From the NCBI RefSeq assembly GCF_019097595.1, contig NC_080732.1, positions 8,178,405 to 8,242,404 of the forward strand: 64,000 nucleotides of DNA, written 5' to 3'. The DNA comes from Hemibagrus wyckioides. Taxonomy: Eukaryota; Chordata; Actinopteri; Siluriformes; Bagridae. The position numbers were made by a program, and so were the translations under genes. Below the pieces are notes generated by a model, which was not told the origin of the DNA, did no database searches, and was given only the letters and a program-made list of their open reading frames with translations. This document shows, piece after piece, positions 22,866 through 34,350 of the stretch. The first letter of the stretch is position 1; every line of letters starts with the position of its first letter.

Positions 22866-24267
22866 ACTACCACCTTGGTGTCTGTGTTGTGGGTCACAGT
22901 GATAAGGTGTTAGAAATCTAAGTATAGAGAGTAGAGGTTACTGAAGAAGAGCATTTTTTACAAGCCTTATTTGGTTTCACTGATAATCATTGCTTCAAAG
23001 CATACTGCAATTCTCAAACATGCTACAGCTGAAATACACTTCATACACAAATAAAAAGAAGACTGTCTTCCTTGTAAATGTGTGTACCTCCATTCTGTCT
23101 ATGTTAATATTAATGGACATAAGTGATGTATGTTCCATAAACTGCAGTGACAGAGGGAACACTGAGTGTGTAAGTGACTGGAAGACTGATGAAGCAGAGG
23201 AAGATCTGATCAGAGAATGCTGATCAGAGCAAGGTGTGCTGAAAGACAGCATGCAGATAAAGCACTGGCAAGTCCTTCACCTCTGATTTATAGCTCATTA
23301 GCTTACAGGAATTAAACTGACATCCCTCTGGCAACACACATCAATTATGAGTCTTCTCAAAAATCGAAGGATTTGCATAATTGAATCTCTAATGACTAGC
23401 AGTGTCAGTTTGTTCCTTATTAAAGTCATAATGCATGGTCACATACCATCTTAAAGCATGGGCACACATGCTGTGAGCTGGACTAGCTTTGAGATAAATA
23501 ATGATCCAGATCCAGAATGCCTTCAGCACAAATTTATTTGATGAAAAGAATCCAACTATTAAAACATAAGATTCCTTTAATGAATTATGCACCATAATAT
23601 TTTGGTAAATTTTGGACCCATAGAGCTCTTTTAATTTCTGAAAATTCCACTGACAAAACATATCAGGTTCAAGTTGACATTATTTATAGGCTGACTTTTG
23701 TTATGAAGTTTAAATTAAACCCACTCCAGTCATTAGTCAGGCAGACAGTCAAAGTACAGAAACTCAGTGATAAATATAATATCTTTGAGCACAGTGGACT
23801 GTAATTTTACATAATTTTTAACAAAATAAAAAAAAAATCACAGACTCTTTAGCTATGCTTGACAGACTATTAAAACTTGTCCAATTGCATACTTTTAAGT
23901 ACATTATTTCAGCCATAGAAAGTGTATCTGGCCAACTAGTGGGGTCAGAATGCAAGGTTGTATTGAGAACAGAATGTTCAAAAGCAAACGGACAAAGACA
24001 TGAGTTATTCCCCTGATGGGTCTCAGAGTAGAGATGTGCATCGGGACAAAAAAGGTGCCAGCTGTTATTTTTTCTTAAGTACAGGGAGTTAGATATAAAG
24101 CATTTGGCTCTGTGTGACATATTTACTGCAATAATTCACACATCTTTAGTAACTGTTTTATTCTCGTCAAGGTCATGGTGGTTTAAATAAATGAATTGTT
24201 TATATTTGGATAAAGAGAACCAACTAAGTGAAGGGGAAGCAAGTTATTGGAAAGTAGGGCTCATGGG
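22866..24267. other. anonymous DNA
   Basis: Nothing recognised. An A-run near 23826-23837 was noted. Confidence 0.4.
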
Positions 24268-24735
24268 AAAAAAGTCATGAAACTGAAACGCCTGGTTGTA
24301 GACCACAATAATTTGCTAGTATGGTGTAGGGCCTCCTTTTGCGGCCAATCAGTTCATCTTGGGAAGCATCAGTGAACAATACATGTTTCACATGTCCACG
24401 GCCCAAGATTCCCAATATCTGGCACCACTGAAACTGATGTCTGCCACTGGCACAAGTAAACAAACTTTTAACTCTAGCAATCTGACCATGAATATTGACC
24501 CTGTGGAGCTCCCAAAGAACAGTTTTGGCAGAAACAGGAGAGTGGAGTGTGCATTTAATGCTTAATAAGTTGGGAAGCTGTGGTTTTATGTTTTTGCAAT
24601 ACAACTTGGGACTGTACCTGGACATCCCTCTGTGGTACTGCTTTGGTAATTCAACCTTCACACTCTTACATAAATAATGGGAAATCAGTGGAGGTTGGCC
24701 ACCAGTCCACACATACATAGGTATGAAACCTCCAA
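24268..24735 (-). mobile_element. internally deleted Tc1-like relic
   Basis: The left end 'gtcatgaaactgaaacgcct' and 'tagtatggtgtagggcctcc' resembles the 3' terminus of a fish Tc1-like family whose ends read 'tgaaactgaaacacctg'. The middle ('gaacaatacatgtttcacat', 'gaccctgtggagctcccaaa') is the reverse complement of transposase-coding sequence. 'aggttggccaccagtccaca' lies near the 5' end. More than half of the gene is deleted. The 156-codon reverse frame here is made of this relic and is not a gene. Confidence 0.8.
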
Positions 24736-26239
24736 CACTGTCCAATCTTGTCCAATCTTCCTACAGTACACATTCAGGAGCAACAAGTGGAAGAAAAAAT
24801 AAGGATATGTTGTCAAAAACATGCACAAATCTACTTGTGAGAAATGACAGTGAGTCATTTCATTTCTGTTGTCCATATACATCGCATCACTAGAACCCAT
24901 GTAGTACCCATGTGCACCAAAACAGAGTGATTCATTCACACTGTTCATCTAAAGCCCTGAATGCCTTACACAATGCCACTTGTCATTTCTTGTTCTTCAG
25001 ACAAACATCATGCAAAACTTAACCACATGTAAATATGAAGACTCAGCAGAAAAGATAATGACTCAATTAGCATAATGTTCCATCTGCAAATAGTTAGTGC
25101 AGAAGTAACCTAAGTGTCCCATGAGCATCTGTCCCTCTCTGCATGCCCTTCTCCAGTGATTTCCACTGAGAGGATGAAGGATAACATTCTTATTTTATAC
25201 TGTACTCTTTTGTCATTCTACATATAATTGTTGCAATAAATAGTAGGATAATGATAGCAATATCTCTCCTCTAAAACATATACACATACCAAAGTTTTGT
25301 GTACTACCAGCTCAGTACAAACGCCTCCACACTGACAGCGTTCAGGTGTCTCTGGTGTCCCATAAGTGATACATTTTCCACTCATAAAAAGCCCATCTGC
25401 CAATGTCAGGGTGTCATTAATAAGGAACAAGATAGAGAGGGTAATATAATCCAGGCAACATATATTAATGCACCAGCCCACAAGTTAGAAATTTCCGGAA
25501 GCAAGTGGTCAAACAATGGTTATTATATCAGACTCTGCTAGGGAAAATGCTGAGCTATGAGGATTAATCACAGATATATTAGGAAAACGCCTGTAGCAGC
25601 TCCCCATAGCTGCTGAAACCAAACCAGTTAATGGTTAATGCTGTTTTGCCTGTGTTTTGCTGTTTTGCATGTCTGCTGCACAAATGCCAAGACTTTCCCC
25701 TGGCTCATTCCCAGGTTGGTTTAGGGTTTTGATTACATTTTTTTTAAGCCTTTACTTGAAATTGCAGTCTCATTCCTTCAACTTTCTTCCAAACCTGCCA
25801 TTAAAAAGCTTTTATGGAACGGCTTTGTCATAAAAAATGAGCTGTCGTTGTCAATACACTTCACACGTTTGTAATATAAATGAATACAATTCACATGAGT
25901 CTTATTAAAGCTAGCTAACATACTCAAGTAAGCATTTTATATTGTTTTTGCATTTTCGAATAGAAGAAAAATAGCACCATTATTAGAACAGTTTTTTTTT
26001 TTTTAAGTAAAATAAAAAATTTAATCTGGATACTTTATTTAGGAGATGCTGTTATCTAGAGAGACTTGTAGAAGTGCTAGGCAGCCTCTATCATAAACAC
26101 ATCCTAAGTCAGGGAGTAAGAGTACTACTAAGAAATAGTTGTGAAAAACATTTGTTTTATGTTAAAAAATTATGTAATATGTAAACTAAAAAAAGTGGGC
26201 CAATATAAAAGCATGAATTAAGACAAATAAAACTAATTA
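24736..26239. other. anonymous DNA with one exon-like segment
   Basis: No mobile element recognised. It contains the weak exon candidate 25290-25396 and a T-run at about 25990-26003. Confidence 0.4.
25290..25396 (-). other. possible small internal exon (weak)
   Basis: On the reverse strand a pyrimidine-rich stretch and 'ttggcag' precede a 107-bp open segment, followed by GTATGT, a good vertebrate donor. The open frame reads through GKCITYGTPETPERCQCGG and continues VCTELVVHK, with four cysteines. I do not recognise the protein. 107 bp is not a multiple of three. Chance open frames with GT/AG flanks are common, so this is only a candidate. Confidence 0.15.
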
Positions 26240-26820
26240 ATCATTTATGATGCCTGTCACATTGTGTAATGTCTTGACTCCCATTCTACCGTGGCCAGCA
26301 AACGTGGCCGCCACAGACTCCCACTCTCAGCAACCACGTGCCTATTCAACGGACTTTTTTTATTTAATTTGGTTCTCACCCTTTTTTAGCCCCTTTGTTT
26401 CAGTTCCTCTTCATAAGGTATACACTCTATTCACAAGGTTTCTGACATTACTTAGCCATGGTTCTGATGCAGTGTTTTTAAAGGTTTTTGGACTTTGCCT
26501 ATTTGCCTCCCACTTTTGTCCCTGTTTGTCTTTGATATTGCTGTTTTGCTCCTGATCAGCCTTTGCCTGTTTTGACTCAAGGTTTGCATGCCGTTTTGGA
26601 TTTTCCACTATGCCTTGTCTGTATGTTCCAAGATTTTTGAGTATTCCTATTTTTGTGATTTAGTTTTTGTTCTTTTGCATTCCTTCTTTTTGTGACTTTC
26701 TGTGCTCCTGCATTTTTGCCTGTGCCTACTTTAAACCCACACCCTACATTTGCATCCAACTCCTGAGAGTCTGATATGTGCCAACACCAAGGATGTGCTG
26801 GACTGTCCATGCATAAATTG
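26240..26820 (+). repeat. probable dispersed repeat (LTR-like or non-autonomous)
   Basis: T-rich plus strand with many 'tttgcctg' and 'ttttgac' units and 'acgtggccgcc'. It ends near 'catttgcatccaactcctga'. I remember similar GC-shifted, T-rich units from fish genomes, sometimes as solo LTRs. I found no clear ends or TSD. Confidence 0.35.
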
Positions 26821-27279
26821 TAAACAAATGCCTCAGCTAAAATAAGGTTTAGTGCTCACTTATTATTATTAAGTATTAAATATTTTATTATATAAAAAGG
26901 AAGTAGCATAAAAAGGGGTGAAAATAAATTCCACTACCATCTTTCAGTCTTTACTCTCTTTGTTCATTCTGTGCACTCAGCTGTTTGTGCACTTGAACTT
27001 TTGAATTTTGTGGGCCTCACTAAATGCAAATGAGCTGTGTCAGAAACGCGCGTTGCACTTTACGGGTAATCAGCATACATATGCGAGAACAAAGAAAATC
27101 AGCATTTCTGAAACTTTTAAAAATCTGGTGGAAACTTTTAGTTTGGTTTGGCTTACACAAACATTTACTCACAACTTCACTAAAAGATTGATCAGTGAAG
27201 TACAAAAGCTCAATCCTATGTGAGCATCTGTGCACAATGGATCTCATTTATCTTTTAGACTACAAAGCACTTCTATAAG
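26821..27279. other. anonymous DNA
   Basis: Nothing firm. It may be part of the same element as the repeat at 27280. Confidence 0.35.
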
Positions 27280-27458
27280 TCGCTCTGGATAAGGGCATCT
27301 ACTAAATGCTGTAATAAAAATAAGTGATTTAAACTTGTCAGTATAATTCATATATAAAAGTGCAGTAATCCATGCAAATTATATAATCTGAAGTCGATCA
27401 AGTCCAAGTTTACATGAGTTGGCTTTAATGCACAAATTTGCACACAAACAGTGTTAGG
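27280..27458 (+). repeat. unclassified dispersed repeat, copy A
   Basis: It begins gtcgctctggataagggcat and continues 'ctactaaatgctgtaa'. 'tgcagtaatccatgcaaatt' lies 71 bp after 'ctctggat', followed by 'gtcgatcaagtccaagttta' and 'cacaaatttgcacacaaa'. Copies with the same spacing lie at 20046 and 37017. Its first block resembles the inserted repeat at 7166-7329. Confidence 0.75.
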
Positions 27459-28045
27459 TCAACTGAAACCATGAACTCCATCTCCCAACATGCCCCATTT
27501 GACCTAATTTGTGACCCTGTGTTCTCTTCTAGCCCAGTTCATCCTGTGTGCCTAAAAGTTGCTTATACCTGCACTTGCATCTTTCTCAGCCTCCTTTTTG
27601 CAACACACAGGAACAGAAGGAGCTTTTCCCAGTTCACAGGATTTTCATAAATACCAAATTTCTTGTGTAAATGCTCATACGAATTATTTACGAATAGATC
27701 ATTTCGTATTCATCTTGATAAATGAAACCCAATTTGTGCATGTACAGCAGGGACCAGAATGATGACAGTTCAAAAATTAAAAAAAGCCCTTGCTTGTTCA
27801 TTTATATATCAAGTTTGCATCAAAAGTGTTTCTGGACGAGTTTTCACTCATCAACTGGTTCAAAGTGTCAGTGCCTCACAAACTTGGGCCCTGGTTGCAA
27901 ATCTTGGCTAACATCTCCCAGAAACACACCAGTAAGTAGATTGGCTATGATAAACTGACCCTAGGAGTGAATGAGTGTGTAAATGTGTGAAAACATGATG
28001 CGCTGTGATGGACTTTTGTCCTTTCGGGCGAACTCAACGGTGTGT
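27459..28045. other. anonymous DNA with repeat fragment
   Basis: At 27955-28040, 'aaactgaccctaggagtgaa' and 'gcgctgtgatggacttt' resemble the middle of the 'ggagcctatcc' dispersed family. The rest is unassigned. Confidence 0.4.
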
Positions 28046-28064
28046 CATGGCTGACGTTATGGGA
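28046..28064 (+). repeat. DIRS inverted terminal repeat, left
   Basis: catggctgacgttatggga matches the reverse complement of 31177-31195 at 17 of 19 positions. Confidence 0.8.
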
Positions 28065-28149
28065 ACACCAATATCAACGCCGCCACACACTGGGAAATGT
28101 CTGTCTCGGAGGTTGTGAAAGAGCGCAAACGAGCCAGGAGCAGAGCATC

Positions 28150-28270
28150 ATTAGCCCTGTAAGACCCAGCACACAGGAGTGGGGTCCAGGTTATAGAACC
28201 TGATAAAGGTGTGCGTAGAGGACCAACCTGCCACAGCACAAACAACCTGGGCATCCTGGACAAGGCGATA
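28150..28270 (-). pseudogene. tyrosine recombinase C-terminal remnant
   Basis: Reverse-strand reading gives VVCAVAGWSSTHTFIRFYNL followed by DPTPVC. This resembles the last conserved block of DIRS tyrosine recombinases, 'AGWSSPHTF-RFY-LD', in which the Tyr (codon at 28193-28195) is the expected nucleophile. Two adjacent stops follow soon after. The preceding block carrying the Arg/His residues is frameshifted (reverse frame to about 28320). Confidence 0.8.
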
Positions 28271-29489
28271 CGCCTAGTGGAGCAAGCTGTAATCCCTAAA
28301 GGTAAAGCCATACAGTGCACCTCATAGGCCTAGGAGATATCTAGGTGCTATAACAAGGTGCTGCTTTGGGAACTGAAGTGCTTTTGTTGTGACCACCAAG
28401 GCAGATGAAAAGGGACTTATGCCTTGCACTCGAGCAATAGGAGTAAGTCCCAAGAACCCGAAATGGGCACAGCAGTTGAAGTCTTTCCAGCTCCGCGAAA
28501 TCATGGGGCAGAGGGCAAAAGGCCTGAAGAAAGGCCGGATGACCAGCTTATAGTAGACCCGTGTTCAGGGTCAGAAACTCCTCAGAGGCTCCTCCTGATG
28601 GGAATCTCCCAAGGAGCACCATCCAGAAGGGAAAAGAGAAAGGCACAGGGCACAGTGGGTTGACTCCTCAGAGGCAAACATAACCACTTCTGCCTAGCCA
28701 AAAATAGGCATTCCACCACCTATGGGTGGAACTGCCATTCCCCAGGCCTCAGCCCCTGCCTCACCAGGAAGCCTGCTTCCTGATCATGTGCTCTGGAGTG
28801 TAAAAAGCACTCAGTGAGAGAAATCTGGTCTCTACCTAGGGCCAGATCTGGCACAAACACAGACCACCCTAATGATTGAATAAGGGGACCTCCAAAGGTA
28901 GCCCCTGAGTTTCAGGAGAAAGTGTTTCAGCACTATAAACATAGCCCCCATCTTCAGGCATGCCATGAGAGACAGGAGCCCTCCTAAATTCCATGGCCAT
29001 CTAGGGCAGCTCCCCAGCCTGTGAGGGGGGCATCTGTCTACAGGTTCCTGCGACAAGGATATGCCCTAAGAGTGGGACCCAAGGTGAGAAACTGGGGTCT
29101 GTCCACATAAGAAGGGTACTAAGCTTGTGGCGAGTAACCCTTGTGACCCTGAAAAGGGTGTCTGTGGGTGTGAAAACCCCTCCTCCTGAGCCAGAGATGA
29201 AACAGTTTCATGTGTAGCAGATCCAAAGGAATAGCTTTGGCTGCAACAGTCATGAGCCGAGTACCATCTAAGCCTGAGAGGCAGAGAGGAACTGGCCTAG
29301 TCAGATTTTAAAGTCAGACCTTACAGCAGAGGGCATGGAATTCCCTACAGCAGGAGACAGATGTGCCCGCATTATGCCTGAATCCCAAACTATACCCCAG
29401 AAGGTGGTTCTCAAAGAGGAAGAAAGCACATACTTCAATGGGTTGAGGCCTAGGGACCTCATGTGGGCAAGCACGGGATCTCAATGCCT

Positions 29490-29990
29490 GGCTGCTACTC
29501 CCCTCGACTGAGCCAAGATGATCCAGTCATCTGGATAATTGAGTACATGGATGCCCTGGGGTGTGATGTTGTCAGAGCAGTCTCCATGCACTCTGTGAGG
29601 GTGACCAATAAGGCCTAAAAGGAGACCCCGGCACTGGTACGTGGGGACCAGGGGAGTCTCCTGTGCTCTGGCAAGATGCATATGTGAAAATATACAACCT
29701 TCAGGATTATCACAAATCAGTCCTTGGACCTGATCTGCAACACAGTGACCTTAAGTGTTAATATCCCAGACTTGTATGTTTCAGCATACAATTCGGAGCA
29801 CACAGGTCTAAAATTAGGTGTTGCCCCCGTCCTTCTTGTTAACCAAGACATGACAGCCTAATCTGGGAGGGGAAGGCACTCTACAGCTGCTTTCTCAGGT
29901 GCAAGAGAGGTTCCTCATGGAGGAATGAGGTTCGGTCTGTGCCAACAACAGTGGGCGGCACACCCTGAAAGAATGAGAATGGGAGGCAAA
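29490..29990 (-). pseudogene. DIRS reverse transcriptase remnant
   Basis: Reverse-strand pieces include VNKKDGG, then QIRSKD-F, then GIHVLNYPDDWIILAQS. This order matches the DIRS reverse transcriptase palm ('FIVPKKDGG', 'QIRSEDWF', 'LNY-DDWLILAQS'). The catalytic motif reads YPDD (29526-29537), where Y-I/L-DD is usual. Frame changes separate the pieces. Confidence 0.88.
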
Positions 29991-30348
29991 TTGGATTCTG
30001 TAGCCTTTTTCCACAGAACCTATTGTGGTGCACCTGGCAGAAGCTTCCACGCTGCCAGGTGATCTAGGAAAGGTGTTAGACTCTTGCTGTTGTCCCTTTC
30101 TTTTATTTCTGTCAGATTGCCTCTCTGTGGCAACTAAATGCAGTCATGAAACAAACGATGGCATGGGCGCCTGCTTAGTGGGCTATATCTGTGGCCTGGC
30201 AGAGTTCAGACCTCATTGATGAACTCCTTCCCGGAGATGAGCTCCTTTAGCAGGTCAACTCGGTATGACTGCAAAAGTGTGTGCAAAACTTGTGTGCATT
30301 GCAATGGCTTAACGTGCAGGATTGTAGGACCTTAGTGGGAATGCAGAT

Positions 30349-30980
30349 TTACTCCATGCAGCCAGTGAAGGGGAGAGATTCGAATGCTGTTCGCACCTTG
30401 TTGCCCACATCGAGCTCCTCAGAGTCCGATGCAGATAGCATTATATCCCCATCTAGGGAGAAATTACAAAGCGAGCTCCCGGAGCCGAGGCAGAGGTATT
30501 CACAAACCATGAAACAATGACCACATCTGGCGCGCTGCCTCGACAGACGTGGGACTCGAGCCACGTGGCACAATTGCATGGCTCAGCGACAGTGCACAAA
30601 ACTCACCAGCATGAATGCCACTGATTGCCATCTCTCAAAAAGAAATTCAGTGACATACCACTCATCATTGCCCACATCAATCTCCTCAGAGTCCGATGAA
30701 GACAACAATTCCTCGTTCAGGTTGTTCGGCTTCGGAGCTGAAGCGGGGAGAGAGAAAGGGGATCACCCATCTCTTGTTCCACCTCCACTAACTCGACCTG
30801 CGAGACTCATGATCTAAGTTGGCACGCTGCCTCAGCAAACACAGGACCAGAGTCACGAGGTGCAGACGCTTGGCTGGAGAAAAAATTTCACGCTCTACTA
30901 TCAAACAAACAATGCAGAACAAGTGTGAGTCATGCCACAAAATGCAGCGGGGATGCACACAATTTCTGAACATGAATCTT
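30349..30980 (-). pseudogene. DIRS gag-like region remnant
   Basis: Two reverse-strand segments look like parts of the DIRS first ORF: a Cys/His-containing stretch with HDSHLFCIVCL (30788-30973) and an acidic stretch with MLSASDSEELDVG (30349-30579). Assignment rests on position upstream of RT and general resemblance. Confidence 0.55.
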
Positions 30981-31176
30981 TTAAATATATTTATATATCT
31001 TCTTTTTCCCTAGTCCAGACAGACAGGACAAACAATCGATGCAAACATACACAGAGCGCTTCCTGATGAAGCTGTAGTAATGTGATGTAGATGCCCTTTT
31101 ATGGTCTTGCTGGCACACTCTGCTTCGTCACATGACCTACCTGAGCCGATAATTGGCCGTGATTTCACACAGAGCT

Positions 31177-31195
31177 TCCCACAGCGTCAGCCATG
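31177..31195 (-). repeat. DIRS inverted terminal repeat, right
   Basis: tcccacagcgtcagccatg is inverted relative to 28046-28064. A short palindrome, ttccctcgaaagggaa, lies just outside near 31209-31224. Confidence 0.8.
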
Positions 31196-31224
31196 GCGCA
31201 GCATCTAGTTCCCTCGAAAGGGAA

Positions 31225-31975
31225 CCCTATTTATCTGGCAGCCTAACTTTCCAGTTTTCACTGACTTTGCAGATGACCCTTTCAGCCTTAGCAAGAGAAG
31301 TTGGTCGTTCCAAACTTGTGGTTTCTAGAATATTGCATCTTTACAAGGAGAAAGGTGGAGGGGGAAGTTTGGTTTGGGGGATGTTTTCTGCAGCAGGAGT
31401 TGGGCCTCTTATACAGCTACATGGCAGAGTGAATGAAAATGTTTATCAGACCCTTGTTTGACATCATGCAGTTTCTTCCATGCATTCATCACCCAATCAG
31501 CAAGCAATTTTCATGCATGACAATGCCCCCTGTCACACAGAAAAATGGGTAAAGCAGTTCCTTGAAGCTGAAAACATTGAAATAATGAAATGGACAGATC
31601 TAAACCCAATAAGAAAACCTCTGGAAAACCACCACACTGTGGAAGGGGCTGGAAAAACAGTGGACCAAAATCACACCAGAGCAGTGTGAGAGACTAGTGA
31701 TGTCCTGTGCAGAAAGTCATTCAAAGCAAGGGCCTGTACACTTCCTACTAATTGTTGACTGTTGTAACCTTCAGAAATTTTAGTTGTAATCTTTCATTGA
31801 TCATTGTTTTTTCTACAAAACAAAGGTTTTTTGTTAAAGTGCCTTGGTTATTTTGTATCTATTAGCATGATATAGCCACAACAAAATTTCCTTCAAATGT
31901 TGAGCAATGAAGATTACATTATTACTGAAAAAATAAATTGTTTTCTAATGTCGATCTTCAATGTATATCCTCAGG
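31225..31975 (+). mobile_element. internally deleted Tc1-like element with transposase relic
   Basis: The plus strand encodes TLSALAREVGRSKLVVSRIL, a Tc1 helix-turn-helix. It then jumps directly to SLVWGMFSAAGVGPLIQLHG, the block around the second catalytic Asp. Next come FMHDNAPCHTEKWVKQFLEA and a decayed 'DLNPI' motif where the catalytic Glu lies. About 100 codons between the HTH and GG-S-VWG blocks are deleted. The 3' UTR runs to about 31970. It abuts the DIRS right end. Confidence 0.88.
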
Positions 31976-32039
31976 TATGTTAAAATATCTAAAAGCATGC
32001 TGAAATAGCTCCATGCTGAAATATTCTCAAAAGCAGTGG

Positions 32040-32400
32040 AATGAGTTGGGAGAGTGATGAATCAAAAATATATCTATTGCCAGCAAGATTGGCCTGGGAT
32101 TAGTTTTGAATTGGGAGGGTCATAAGTCAGCAATGAAATCCATATCTTTATACCAATGCTGTTGGAGAATATGAAATGGGAGTATCTTGCCTTGCAAGAG
32201 GTTGAACACAGCATGAGGACAGCTTTAGCTTAATTTGATGTCCTTTATCATGGGCTTCCATTAGTATTTTACACTGAGGTTGTATTGTCTCTTTGTTACC
32301 CCTGGGTGCTTAATGGCTAGGGAAATATGAACCCATGTAATGAGAGCATCACAGTTGGCAGAAGGAAGAGAAATCTTGTTTAAGGGGCACGGAATTCCAT
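32040..32400 (-). pseudogene. gypsy integrase remnant
   Basis: Reverse-strand reading gives HPGVTKRQYNLSVKY followed after a break by KPMIKDI. Downstream come LQGKILPFHILQQHWYKDMD and FIADL. These correspond to the 'HPG...W-P-M..DV' zinc-finger region and the 'G-L-PLP-P--PW-HI-MDFI-DLP' start of the integrase core in chromodomain-type gypsy elements. Confidence 0.72.
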
Positions 32401-33015
32401 TGGGATGAGATAACTGACAACTGAGATTGTGTTATTATTTCCCATCTGATGATAGCTATGAAGCAGCATTCACAGAATATGGTATCTTCTGTTCTGGTCA
32501 AATCTCTTTCTAGGAAATATTCAGGTCATTTCCATTAGCTTTCCCATTCTCTGATCAAAACTTGTACAAGACTGTGAAGTGCAAACATGAAAAAAAAATC
32601 CCCATCTTGTTGAAGCGTGAGGTTTTAAGGTCAGTGAAGTCAGTAAATGTAAGTTCATTTCCCTCTAACCAATAGTGCTAGTCTTCTTATACCAGCTTGT
32701 GTCAAAGTTTCTCTCTGTCTGCATGAACTATTTTTTAAAATGTTTGTGATAAGGTATATTTAAACTGATGTTGAATGGGGAATAGCCCAGACTCCTTCTT
32801 TTAAGGCAACAAATTTATGTGCAGGACATGTTCTACCTAAGAGTTCCAAATTAATGTACTGGACCCAGCTTAGTAGTGACATGAGGGTGCAACTATGAAA
32901 CTAATGCAAGTAAATCACCTACAAGATCATTGTAGGCCTTTTTTTGCTTTGAGGTCTTGGTCACTCCATGGCAGGGAGATGTGGTTTTGTCAAAGTATAT
33001 TAGATCCTGAAAAGA

Positions 33016-33330
33016 TTATGGACACTGCAGAAATTGAGTTTTGTGATAATTACATTGGGCCCTAAGTCTTCTAAGGATGAGAGCATGAGAGGCAACAGAT
33101 AATGGTACTTGACAGTAATTTGGTTTAGACCACGACACAGGGTCTGAGTCTACCCCTCTCTTTTGAACAAAGAATAATTCATCAGGAAATGCAGGGGATT
33201 GCATCCTTGTGTCAGTGCTTCAGTGATGAACTCTTCCATGACTTTGCTTTTACCATGGAACAAGCAATAAACACATGACCTTAGGGGGTAGAATCAGAGA
33301 GCAGATCAATGGTGCAGTAATAAAGTCTGT
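33016..33330 (-). pseudogene. gypsy reverse transcriptase N-terminal remnant
   Basis: Reverse-strand segments read YYCTIDLLSDSTP, then MEEFITEALTQGC, then ELFFVQKRG and a block corresponding to 'LRPC-DYRGLN--T----PLPL'. This is the usual start of gypsy RT ('CAIDL-PGS-PP', 'EAMEEYI-EAL-QG-I', 'FFV-KKDG'). At least one stop and two frameshifts lie inside. The YxDD palm motif is not visible. Confidence 0.78.
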
Positions 33331-34350
33331 ACAGGGACAAGACACATGCTGTAGCTGGAATACCCTTCGAAACTCCTCAGAACAGGCCTCAGAACCTACA
33401 CTTCAGAGATTTCAACAGATGTTGAGGCAATGGGTATAATAGGACATGAAATACAGTGAGAGGACAAGGTTGTGATTTCTTAGCAAAGAAGAAAAATTCA
33501 ATGATTTTTGAAAAATTGTTTGTGTCCTTGGGAATTTTGGAGGTCATCTTATCGTATCTGGTGCTTTTACTTATTGTGTCATTTAGTGAGTTAAATTGCC
33601 CTTTAAAGCCAGATATGAGTCTTCAAAGTCTGTACTGGAATCTTAGGCTAAAAAGCAGATGTGGAGTCTAAGAATCTTCTTCTGGACATGCCTCTGTTGA
33701 TAAGATTCACTACCAATATGATGAATGGCATACATATTGCATTAGCACATGCATATTCTCCTGGATACTGTTCTGGAGTTCTGTACAGTAGAACAAATGC
33801 CCTTTCCTGTTCCTTCCTGATATTCTTGAAGCCAATCAGTATGCTTGATGAATTTCATGTTTGCCCAGGCTTACAGCAATGACCCTTTTCTAACACTTTA
33901 CAAGTGTTGTAAGTGCTCTGTTATTTTGACAGTTTTAGATTGTTTTCATTCAGTATTGTAACAGAAAATCTTAAAATTCAGTTGGGCCCTTGTCATATTT
34001 GTCAAGCTGGGTTATGACATGTCTGGAGTAAAGTTTTTTCACTGACTTGAATGGTCTTGCCAGCTGTAACTGTCGAGTTGGTTAGTGAGATTTCCCATGG
34101 TAACTTGAATGGTGGTGATTTGTAACTGTTGCTCTGTTCATACATGAGCCCTGAGCAGTGATGGCCTAATTTTAGTCTTTGAAACCTGCTGTGTCCATGT
34201 TAGAAGTAAAGTCTCTGTACAGACAGGAGACCACAGGTGCAGGGATTTGATATCCCTAAATATCCAGAAGAATCAGACAGTTATCAAGAAATCATAAACA
34301 GACACAGGTTCAGGTAACCAACGAATGGGCAGAAACTATCTAAAACAAAT

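Larger units (their letters stand above)
28046..31216 (-). mobile_element. DIRS-type (tyrosine recombinase) retrotransposon relic
   Basis: This reverse-strand element is about 3.2 kb, shorter than the usual 5-6 kb, so internal parts are missing. From right to left it has a gag-like region (about 30350-30980), reverse transcriptase (about 29500-29990), and the tyrosine recombinase C-terminus (28150-28270). Near-terminal inverted repeats are catggctgacgttatggga (28046) and tcccacagcgtcagccatg (31177). Inverted ends plus a tyrosine recombinase distinguish DIRS from LTR elements. Many stops and frameshifts make it dead. Confidence 0.88.
31976..34350 (-). mobile_element. degenerate Ty3/gypsy LTR retrotransposon relic
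   Basis: Reverse-strand pieces occur in the order expected of gypsy elements: gag-like (about 34200-33900), reverse transcriptase N-terminus (33330-33016), then integrase zinc-finger and core start (32400-32040). Spacing is shorter than intact pol, so RNase H and the RT palm are largely deleted or unrecognisable. I could not identify LTRs. Ends are approximate. Confidence 0.7.

Noticed and set aside
24275..24745. 156-codon reverse-strand frame as a gene
   Set aside because: The sequence is an internally deleted Tc1-like relic; the frame spans UTR-like and decayed transposase sequence.
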